Part shown: positions 1-5,100 of the stretch, piece by piece
Position numbering within the stretch: the stretch's first letter is position 1
Layout of the letters: each line of letters begins with the position of its first letter
NCBI GenBank assembly: GCA_905236585.1
Contig: CAJOQZ010000060.1
Span: forward strand, 1-11,360
Direction: 5' to 3'
From: an uncultured Lachnospiraceae bacterium
GTDB lineage: Bacteria > Bacillota > Clostridia > Lachnospirales > Lachnospiraceae
DNA length: 11,360 nt
The notes under the pieces: model-generated
Database searches by the model: none
Seen by the model: the letters and a program-made list of their open reading frames with translations, nothing else
Told to the model about the DNA's origin: nothing
Translations under genes and position numbers: made by a program

Positions 1-214
1 CATTCAGTACGGGACGGGTTGATGTTCGTTAACTGAATAGTGCCGTGGTGGTCATACCAGTGACCATCTTATTAAGGTGCGTCAAAATACTGTGTTTTCG
101 GTGCTGATATCGGATTTTCAAAAAAATCCCAGAATCCGCTTGGGGTGCTATGTCATAATTTGGCACTTGCCGAATTCAAGATAAAAGAAAGCAGTAATTG
201 TGAAAGAGCAATTT
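1..214. other. Gene-free left edge
   Basis: No coding region can be supported here; all frames are broken by stops within a few dozen codons. Two small inverted repeats are visible: ATTCAGT (2-8) with ACTGAAT (32-38), and TGGTCA (49-54) with TGACCA (61-66) around a six-base loop. On the minus strand one frame at the extreme left reads a short Gly-His-Trp-Tyr-rich stretch after two stops, which could be the edge of something outside the window but has no start codon. The stretch downstream of the greA stop may contain its terminator (listed separately). Confidence 0.5.
120..145 (-). terminator. Possible weak terminator of the greA-like gene
   Basis: Read on the minus strand, a short CCCA/TGGG stem (144-141 with 131-128) with a nine-base loop is followed by one base and then a run of seven T residues (126-120). 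The stem is only four pairs, so this is a weak candidate, but it is the only hairpin plus T-run between the greA stop codon and the window edge. Confidence 0.3.
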
Positions 215-718
215 TTAGAAACGGCGGATGGTATCTTCGTCGCTGCCGCCGGATTGGTCGATGGAGCGGATGACGACGTCATAGGAGCCGCCGCCCGGCA
301 TAGGCACGCTAACCGTATCGCCGACGGCGCGGCCGAAAATGGCGGCGCCTAAAGGGCTTTCGTTGGAAATTTTCCCATCGAGAGAATTGCCGCGGATGGA
401 AGTAACGATCTTGATGGTTTCCGTCGAGTTATCGTCGGGGTAGAAGAGGGTGACTTTGTTGTTCATGGAGACTCTGCCTGCGGCGGAATCTTCCGAGACA
501 ATTACCGCGTTCTTAATCATCCGTTCGAGGTAGGAGATACGGCTTTCGTTCTGATTCTTCTCCCTCTTGGCGGCATGGTATTCAAAATTTTCGGACAAGT
601 CGCCGTGCGCCCGCGCTTCTTTGACGGCGGCGATCAGGCGGGGGCGGACTTCTAATTTGCGGTGTTCGATTTCTTTTTCGATTTTTTCGATATCGGATTT
701 CGTAAGTTTTTCAGCCAT
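215..718 (-). CDS. greA: Transcription elongation factor, GreA/GreB family
   Basis: A 167-residue protein of normal GreA length. Gre factors enter the secondary channel of RNA polymerase and stimulate cleavage of backtracked RNA. The N-terminal half (about 1-75) is the antiparallel coiled coil; its tip reads GDLSEN (39-44), giving the acidic pair Asp40 and Glu43 that coordinates the active-site metal in the family. The C-terminal half (about 82-156) is the FKBP-like domain with the conserved SPLG...FGRAVGD signature (121-134). I place the start at the internal ATG at 718 rather than at 748 because AAGGAG lies nine bases before it on the minus strand and the extra ten residues have no family counterpart. 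The helix preceding the tip differs from housekeeping GreA, so this may be a second Gre paralog in the genome. It stands alone in the window; no convincing promoter was found upstream. Confidence 0.93.
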   Translation of the reverse strand: MAEKLTKSDIEKIEKEIEHRKLEVRPRLIAAVKEARAHGDLSENFEYHAAKREKNQNESRISYLERMIKNAVIVSEDSAAGRVSMNNKVTLFYPDDNSTETIKIVTSIRGNSLDGKISNESPLGAAIFGRAVGDTVSVPMPGGGSYDVVIRSIDQSGGSDEDTIRRF

Positions 719-748
719 AGTGATTGACTCCTTATCGAGGCTGTCCAA

Positions 749-949
749 AAACCGGAACAGCGGCTATTCCTGTCATAATATGCATCATCTTAGCACAAAG
801 TGGAGTTGCTTTCAATCGGTTGACGCATGACGGCGCTTAAAATCACTTTTCATCCAAACTTGCCTTGGGAGCAAATGAATCTTTTGTGCGAGGCTAAGAT
901 ATTCTTGCTGTCGAACACGGAGAGTCATTTGTTCTTAAAAAAATCATAG
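749..949. other. Intergenic region between greA and tRNA-Pro
   Basis: No gene is supported. It should hold the greA promoter (a TATTAT-like box is visible on the minus strand at 775-780 but no good -35 partner). It also contains a 20-base sequence on the minus strand (856-875) that recurs with 19 of 20 matches on the plus strand at 5439-5458 inside the DUF285 remnant. Confidence 0.5.
856..875 (-). repeat. 20-bp dispersed repeat, copy A (partner at 5439-5458)
   Basis: On the minus strand this reads TTTGCTCCCAAGGCAAGTTT. The plus strand at 5439-5458 has the same 20 bases with one difference (T for C at position 5). In the minus frame this codes FAPKASL and in the DUF285 remnant FVPKASF, so the similarity also holds at protein level for about seven residues. 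A stop codon follows four codons later here, so no gene is called. Confidence 0.6.
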
Positions 950-978
950 TTGCATTTTGCCGTGAAATGCGGTATTTT
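950..978 (+). promoter_or_regulatory. Predicted tRNA-Pro promoter
   Basis: A -35 like TTGCAT (950-955) and a -10 like TATTTT (973-978) are separated by exactly 17 bases, about 37 bases upstream of the mature tRNA 5' end. Spacing and position fit a sigma-A promoter for the tRNA gene. Confidence 0.55.
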
Positions 979-1015
979 ATTAGAGTGTTATTCGCTACGG
1001 ATACAGTGAGTGTAT

Positions 1016-1089
1016 CGGGATGTGGCTCAGTTTGGTAGAGCGCCTGACTGGGGGTCAGGAGGTCGCAGGTTCAAGTCCTGTCATTCCGA
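1016..1089 (+). tRNA. tRNA-Pro (anticodon GGG)
   Basis: A complete cloverleaf of 74 bases. Acceptor stem CGGGATG (1016-1022) pairs with CATTCCG (1082-1088) with one G-U; discriminator A at 1089. D stem GCTC/GAGC (1025-1028, 1038-1041). Anticodon stem CCTGA/TCAGG (1043-1047, 1055-1059) closes a seven-base loop with anticodon GGG at 1050-1052. The T arm has the TTCAAGT loop. The C1-G72 pair and A73 are typical bacterial proline identity elements. CCA is not encoded. The last 22 bases are repeated downstream, so this gene is also a likely integration target. Confidence 0.97.
1068..1089 (+). repeat. tRNA-Pro 3'-end repeat, copy 1 (putative attB/attL core inside the tRNA)
   Basis: The 3' part of the T arm plus acceptor strand. 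The same 22 bases occur at 1711-1732, and the last 18 (CAAGTCCTGTCATTCCGA) also occur at 1245-1262. Short direct repeats of a tRNA 3' end are the usual product of tyrosine-recombinase integration, which rebuilds the tRNA at one end and leaves a partial copy at the other. Confidence 0.75.
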
Positions 1090-1090
1090 T

Positions 1091-1131
1091 AATAGGAGAA
1101 TCCACCGCATGAGGCGGTGGGTTCTTCTATT
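1091..1131 (+). terminator. Terminator of tRNA-Pro
   Basis: An 18-pair inverted repeat (1091-1108 with 1114-1131, five-base loop ATGAG) starts two bases after the tRNA. The core CCACCGC/GCGGTGG is perfect and only G-U type mismatches occur further out. It is followed by an A/T-rich rather than pure T tract, so it acts as either terminator or processing hairpin. Confidence 0.7.
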
Positions 1132-1189
1132 ATTATAAAAACGAGGATATCTGAATCAGTAGGAGGAGGGAACCCGTCAGGAGTCGCAG

Positions 1190-1224
1190 GGCGCAAGGCG
1201 TCCAGTGGACGCCTGCTCTGCGCC
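1190..1224. repeat. Strong GC-rich hairpin next to att copy 2
   Basis: GGCGTCC (1197-1203) and GGACGCC (1207-1213) are perfectly inverted around AGT; the stem can be extended by GGCGCA (1190-1195) with TGCGCC (1219-1224). A second small GC-rich fold follows (CCGGAGCGAAGCGG, 1227-1240). No T-run follows, so it is not a standard terminator. It could be a structured end of a lost element or a repeated intergenic element. Confidence 0.5.
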
Positions 1225-1244
1225 GACCGGAGCGAAGCGGAGAC

Positions 1245-1262
1245 CAAGTCCTGTCATTCCGA
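1245..1262 (+). repeat. tRNA-Pro 3'-end repeat, copy 2 (putative att scar)
   Basis: Eighteen bases identical to 1072-1089 of the tRNA. The sequence before it does not fold as a tRNA, so this is an isolated 3'-end copy. It directly precedes the promoter of the first antitoxin RNA. Confidence 0.72.
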
Positions 1263-1292
1263 CCTATGTTGTCCTGCCGGTGAAAATGAACC

Positions 1293-1320
1293 TTGACTTT
1301 TACTATTCAGATGCTATAAT
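1293..1320 (+). promoter_or_regulatory. Promoter of antitoxin RNA 1
   Basis: TTGACT (1293-1298) and a perfect TATAAT (1315-1320) are separated by 16 bases, with a TG extended -10 at 1312-1313. This is among the strongest promoters in the window. No open reading frame with a ribosome site follows; the transcript would reach the terminator at 1363-1398 after about 70 bases. Confidence 0.75.
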
Positions 1321-1326
1321 ACTGAC

Positions 1327-1398
1327 AGGCAAACGATACCAAGTTTACCATACAAATACAAGGAACCCCCGATGTAGGCGCATCGAGGGTTCTTTTTT
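1327..1398 (+). ncRNA. Antitoxin RNA 1, convergent antisense to the Fst-like toxin
   Basis: Predicted as a transcript of about 72 nt from the promoter at 1293-1320 to the T-run at 1393-1398. It overlaps the 3' end of the toxin message only across the shared terminator hairpin. It also carries AAACGATACCAA (1331-1342), an exact direct repeat of 1479-1490. Because the toxin is on the opposite strand, this makes the RNA perfectly complementary to toxin codons 4-7 close to the start codon. Two separate pairing sites, one at the terminator and one near the initiation region, are the known layout of the enterococcal par/Fst RNA II antitoxin. The transcript and its ends are inferred, not observed. 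Confidence 0.65.
1363..1398 (+). terminator. Shared terminator of type I TA module 1
   Basis: GAACCCCCGATG (1363-1374) pairs with CATCGAGGGTTC (1381-1392) with one C-A mismatch, loop TAGGCG, then six T residues (1393-1398). It is a canonical terminator in the plus direction. In the minus direction the same stem is followed by a weaker T-containing tract, so it probably also ends the toxin message. Confidence 0.85.
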
Positions 1399-1400
1399 GG

Positions 1401-1499
1401 TTAGTTGCCGCCGTTAATGTGCCGTTCTAACCATTTGCAGACATAGTAGGCGGCTATGCTTGCCATGAACGACACGAAAAACGATACCAAATATTCCAT
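1401..1499 (-). CDS. Fst-like type I toxin, 32-residue membrane peptide
   Basis: An ATG at 1499 opens 32 codons ending in TAA at 1403-1401. The peptide has a short hydrophobic segment (MEYLVSFFVSFMASIAAYY) followed by a polar, basic tail (CKWLERHINGGN), the architecture and size of Fst-type toxins, which insert in the membrane. AAAGGGGGTG (1514-1505) is nearly fully complementary to the 16S 3' end and sits five bases before the ATG. That ribosome site can be masked: CCCCT (1535-1531) pairs with AGGGG (1512-1508), with an inner ACTG/CAGT stem. Promoter and convergent antisense RNA complete a type I toxin-antitoxin layout. Too short for routine gene calling. The family assignment rests on length, topology and context, not on an alignment. 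Confidence 0.72.
   Translation of the reverse strand: MEYLVSFFVSFMASIAAYYVCKWLERHINGGN
1479..1490 (+). repeat. 12-bp direct repeat linking antitoxin RNA 1 to toxin codons 4-7
   Basis: AAACGATACCAA here is identical to 1331-1342. The copy at 1479-1490 lies within the toxin gene (complement of codons Leu4 to Phe7), and the other lies in the 5' half of the antisense RNA. As the genes face each other, the repeat gives 12 consecutive RNA-RNA base pairs near the toxin start. Confidence 0.8.
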
Positions 1500-1550
1500 C
1501 CAAACACCCCCTTTCAACTGTGGCCAGTATAGGGGAGCGACAACGGGAAG

Positions 1551-1579
1551 ATTATAGTTGTTTTGGAGTCGTATTGCAA
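1551..1579 (-). promoter_or_regulatory. Promoter of the Fst-like toxin
   Basis: On the minus strand TTGCAA (1579-1574) and perfect TATAAT (1556-1551) are separated by 17 bases. Transcription would start near 1544, giving a leader of about 45 nt that holds the ribosome-site hairpin. Confidence 0.7.
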
Positions 1580-1633
1580 GGCATTGATTAAGTCATACCA
1601 TAGAAAGATATGGCAAATAATGAGGAGGGAGTT

Positions 1634-1654
1634 TGCGTGAAATATGCGTGAAAT
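1634..1654 (+). repeat. Tandem 10-bp repeats, possible integrase arm-type sites
   Basis: TGCGTGAAAT occurs twice, at 1634-1643 and 1645-1654, with an 11-base period, ending about 56 bases before tRNA-end copy 3. Short tandem direct repeats near an attachment core are typical arm-type binding sites of tyrosine recombinases; this role is inferred from position. The same stretch is flanked by GGAGTTT (1628-1634) and AAACTCC (1673-1679), an inverted pair. Confidence 0.4.
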
Positions 1655-1710
1655 GTATGACAGAGCCTGCGGAAACTCCTTTCTATGCGGTGTTCAGAAG
1701 ACAAGGTAAT

Positions 1711-1732
1711 GGTTCAAGTCCTGTCATTCCGA
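1711..1732 (+). repeat. tRNA-Pro 3'-end repeat, copy 3 (putative att scar)
   Basis: Twenty-two bases identical to 1068-1089 of the tRNA, again with no tRNA-like sequence before it. With copy 2 it brackets 448 bases that contain the first toxin-antitoxin module and two tandem 10-bp repeats. Confidence 0.75.
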
Positions 1733-1790
1733 GTGGGAAAAGGTCGGACGATGGCAGTGTAAGATAGATTTAGAAACCATTTATAAAGGG

Positions 1791-1820
1791 TTGCGTTGCC
1801 CGTTCAAAATGTGATATGGT
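1791..1820 (+). promoter_or_regulatory. Predicted promoter of the holin-like toxin
   Basis: TTGCGT (1791-1796) and TATGGT (1815-1820) are 18 bases apart. The start would fall near 1827, giving a leader of about 42 nt. It is weaker than the antitoxin promoter at 2058-2087, as expected for type I toxins. Confidence 0.5.
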
Positions 1821-1827
1821 GATATCG

Positions 1828-1845
1828 GCGGTAGTAATTCCCCTC
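1828..1845 (+). repeat. Inverted repeat of TA module 2 leaders, left arm
   Basis: GCGGTAGTAATTCCCCTC on the plus strand matches 16 of 18 bases of GCGGCAGTAATGCCCCTC read on the minus strand at 2043-2026. Each arm lies at the very start of one of the two convergent transcripts, so toxin message and antisense RNA would begin with nearly the same sequence. Confidence 0.7.
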
Positions 1846-1868
1846 TTCGCTGAATGGGAGGTACTATC

Positions 1869-1961
1869 ATGGATATATCATTTTCGGATTTGATACAACT
1901 GGGGATTTTTATTGTAACGCTTATCGGCGTTATCCTGATGAATCGGAACGATAGGAAATAG
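1869..1961 (+). CDS. Holin-like type I toxin, 30-residue membrane peptide
   Basis: ATG at 1869 opens 30 codons ending in TAG. The peptide has a short polar start (MDISFSDLIQ), one hydrophobic segment (LGIFIVTLIGVILM, about residues 11-24) and a charged tail NRNDRK. This matches the pattern of the small 'putative holin-like toxin' peptides common in Firmicutes. GGGAGG (1856-1861) lies seven bases before the ATG. A terminator follows within ten bases, and a strong opposing promoter 100 bases downstream would produce an antisense RNA overlapping the message 3' end. Toxicity and family membership are inferred from topology and layout. Confidence 0.68.
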   Translation: MDISFSDLIQLGIFIVTLIGVILMNRNDRK

Positions 1962-1966
1962 ACATG

Positions 1967-2007
1967 AAAAAACCGCCCTAAGATATGGGAAGTCTACGGC
2001 GGTTTTT
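1967..2007. terminator. Bidirectional terminator of TA module 2 and of the downstream kinase gene
   Basis: AAAAACCGCC (1968-1977) pairs with GGCGGTTTTT (1998-2007); part of the inner sequence (TAAGA with TCTA) extends the stem. A-run on one side and T-run on the other make it work in both directions. It would end the toxin message (plus) and, on the minus strand, both the antisense RNA and any read-through from the histidine kinase gene that stops at 2118. Confidence 0.85.
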
Positions 2008-2051
2008 CGTTGTAATTAATCAATCGAGGGGCATTACTGCCGCTCCTTTGT
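1968..2051 (-). ncRNA. Antitoxin RNA 2, convergent antisense to the holin-like toxin
   Basis: Inferred transcript of about 84 nt from the promoter at 2058-2087 to the shared terminator. It overlaps the toxin message over the terminator hairpin. Its leader contains AAAGGAG followed eight bases later by ATG and a four-codon frame (Met-Pro-Leu-Asp-stop, 2034-2020), so a ribosome could bind it. No experimental evidence is available from sequence alone. Confidence 0.55.
2026..2043 (-). repeat. Inverted repeat of TA module 2 leaders, right arm
   Basis: Read on the minus strand this is GCGGCAGTAATGCCCCTC, matching the plus-strand arm at 1828-1845 at 16 of 18 positions. It lies eight bases into the predicted antisense RNA. 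Confidence 0.7.
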
Positions 2052-2057
2052 AAAATG

Positions 2058-2087
2058 ATTATATACCATTTGCGGATAGTTTGTAAA
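2058..2087 (-). promoter_or_regulatory. Promoter of antitoxin RNA 2
   Basis: On the minus strand TTTACA (2087-2082) and perfect TATAAT (2063-2058) are separated by 18 bases. It sits directly after the kinase gene that ends at 2118 and drives no plausible protein, which supports a small RNA. Confidence 0.65.
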
Positions 2088-2117
2088 GACATTCGGGTGG
2101 AGCGAAATAGATTTTTC

Positions 2118-5100
2118 CTACTCTTCTTCCAACGCCTTATCCAGTTCCGTCTTCAGTCGTTTATAAATCGCCGTGAACGCCGGGGTTTCTGCCTTTATCA
2201 CTTCTGCGTCGCCATCGTCGGCTGCTTTTTCAAGTCTTTTTGCAAAATGTGAAAGTTCGTCTGCGCCGATCGAGAAGGAAATGCTTTTGATGGAGTGTAT
2301 CAAAAGGGCATAGCCGGGCATGTCGGCGTTTTCGGCAAGTGTGGTAAGCTGCGCGGCACGTTCTTCAACGGATGCCGCAAACACCGTAAGCGCGTCCAGA
2401 TAATCCTCCGCTTCCCCGCAGTAGGTCAGACCGGCTTTGAGGTTCAGTCCGCCGACGTCCTTTAACGCGGCAGGAAGAGAAGATAATTCTCTGCCGAAAC
2501 CGCCGCCGCTCGCAGCCCCGGAGGCAGATCCCGCTTCGGGAACAATACCGCCCACCTCTACTTTTTCTTTCGCCAAATAGGTCAGTATGACCTTATCCAA
2601 CGAGACGGCGTCCACCGGCTTCGACAGGTAATCGGTAAAGCCCGCCTTAAGCATTTCCTCCTTCGTCCCCGCGAGCACGTTGGCGGTAAGCGAAATAATC
2701 GGCGTTTCCTTATACGCCTTCGGGAAATTCTTCTTAATCTGCATCAGGGTTTCCACGCCGTCCATGCCGGGCATCCGCTGGTCGAGGAAAACGAGGTCGT
2801 AATGCCCGGATGCGAATTTTTCAAGGCATTCCGCCCCGCTGTTGGCAGCGTCAATCTGCATCCCGGTCCGCTTCATGAGCCCGCTGATGACCTGAATGTT
2901 CATCGGCGTGTCGTCCACGATAAGCACCCGTGCGTCCTTCGCGGTAAAGGAGATGTTCTTCTTTTGCTCAATCAGCAGTTCGTTCGTCCGCCGCCGTTTT
3001 TCAAAATCGCCGACCGGCTCGTCGCCCCGCACCTCCTGCCGGATGACAAACGAAAAGACGGAGCCCTCGCCATAGGTGCTTTCCACATCCAGCCGGCTGC
3101 CCATGAGGTCGAGCATATGCCGGGTGATGGCAAGCCCCAGCCCGGTGCCCTCGATGTTCTTCGTCTTCTCAAGGTCGAGCCTGTCAAACTCACGGAACAG
3201 CCGGTCCATGTCCTCCTGCTTGATGCCGATTCCGGTGTCGGCAATGCGGATTTCGATTGCCGCCGCATCCGCCGTCTGCTCCACGAGCGCCACGGTCAGT
3301 TTCACCCGTCCCTCTTCCGTGTATTTGATGGCGTTTGTCAAAAGGTTCAGCGTCGCCTGCCGCACCTTCCCGACGTCTCCGTACAGCCGGTTCGGCAGCG
3401 CCGCGTCTATCTCCATGTCAAAGATAAGCCCCTTGGCATCCGCCCGGTACTCCGACATGACGCACAGTTCCAGCAGCATGTCAAAAAGCAGGTACTCTTT
3501 TTTTACGACCTCCATGTTGCCCGATTCAATCTTGGAAAGGTCGAGCACGTTGTTGATGATGTCCAGCAGGTTGTCCCCCGCCTTGGAAATGTTGTCGGAA
3601 TATTTCAAAATGTCCGCGTTGTCGCTTTCCCGGCGGATGAGTTCGTTCATGCCGAGGATCGCGGTGATCGGCGTGCGTATCTCGTGGGACATGTTGGACA
3701 GGAAATCGGACTTCATCCGGCTGGCGTACCGCGAACGCTTCATGTCGCGGATTATCAGAATGACGAAAAACGCGACCAGCGCCAGAACGCCCGCCATCAA
3801 CTGATAGGCGTGCTCCCGGATAAAATCGGCTGAGGTGTATTCATAGAGTTGCTCCGAGTATCGGTATGCCATGTTCTGCGCATAGTCCGAGCCGAGGAGG
3901 GTAATCCCCCGGTTCATCAGGCGCAGCAGCCCCTCGTCGCCGATTTTGACGCCGAACGCCCGCTCGTCCATCTTGGAGAGCTGCGTCAGGTAAAGCCCCT
4001 TGTAGCGGCTGTTTTTTAGAATGTTGTTTGCCCGCAGCCCGTTCAGCGTCGTCGCGGTCGTCTTCCCTTTCAAAACAGCGTCGAGGCAGTCGTCGATCGA
4101 CGGAAAAAGCGTTATCTTCGCGTCGGGAAAATTCGTGATGATGTAATAATACTGCATCTTGTTGTTTTCATTTACCGCAAAATGGGACGTGACGTCGTCG
4201 TTGTAACTGCCCGCATACGCGATGTCCGTCGTGGCGGATACCACCGCCGCTGACTGGTAGATGCCGTTCTCCTCGGAATAGTAGAGTCCGCCGCCGATGG
4301 GAAACGCAACGTCAATCTCGTCCGCCACGATGTCGCCGACCATCTTTTCGTAATTGTCATAGCCGACGTATGTGATCTTTGTATCGGTAATGTTCAGTTC
4401 GTCAAAAATCGCGGGCACAAGGTCTTTTACAATGCCGTTGACTTTGCCGTCCGCAGTCGTGGCGGAGTAGGGGAGGTAGTTGTTCAGATAGCCGACGGTC
4501 AGTACGTCATGCGCCGCCGCCCACTCCTTCTCCTCCGCCGTCATCGTCCGGCTGTGCAGGCTCGCGGAATAATATTTGTTGCGGAGGAAACTGATATAAT
4601 CGGGCGCGTCCGCCTCTATTGCCGCCTGTGCCTCATTCAGTTGCGCAAGGAGGTCGTCCCGCCCGATGCTGACGCAGAGGTAGTAGTCGCTTTTGCCAAA
4701 TGACGTTACCACCTGCGCATCTGCACGGTCGGCAGCGCCGTTCCCCTCTGCCGCCAAGATGTCTATCTCACCCGCGTCAAACGCGGAAAAAAGAGCCGCA
4801 TAATCCTCAAATACCACGATGTCGCCCGTGACATGGTTCGCCTCGTAATATGAGCGCAGCAGCGTTTCGATCGCACTTTTTAACACGCCGGTCGTTTTCC
4901 CGGAGAGGGTTGCCGCGTTCTCCGTGATCTCAGTGTCCGAGGCGTGCTTTACCAAATAATATCCCTCGTTCCCCATCGGACTTTTGGGGTAGCCGATCAG
5001 CCCTTCCCGCTCGTCCGTTTTGGCAAGCCCCGCTAAAAGGTCGATTTCCCCGGCGAGCAGTTTATGATACAGGGCGTCGTAATCGCCGTAGACGTATTCG

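Noticed and set aside
719..748. Upstream start for the GreA-like gene at 748
   Set aside because: The AAGGAG ribosome site lies between the two starts and serves only the ATG at 718.
1205..1417. Plus-strand open frame of 70 codons across att copy 2 and the antitoxin RNA
   Set aside because: No ribosome site; it crosses a strong promoter and terminator and has no recognisable content.
1660..1732. Possible second tRNA gene ending at att copy 3
   Set aside because: Only the T-loop 3' part and acceptor 3' strand are present; no matching 5' acceptor strand, D arm or anticodon arm upstream.
3076..3804. Second plus-strand open frame opposite the first kinase, Ser/Met/Arg-rich
   Set aside because: Shadow of the kinase codons; overlaps another shadow frame and shows no domain.
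2802..3833. Long plus-strand open frame (343 codons) opposite the first kinase gene
   Set aside because: It lies wholly antisense to conserved kinase and receiver domains, has a His/Pro/Arg-rich composition typical of a shadow frame and no ribosome site.
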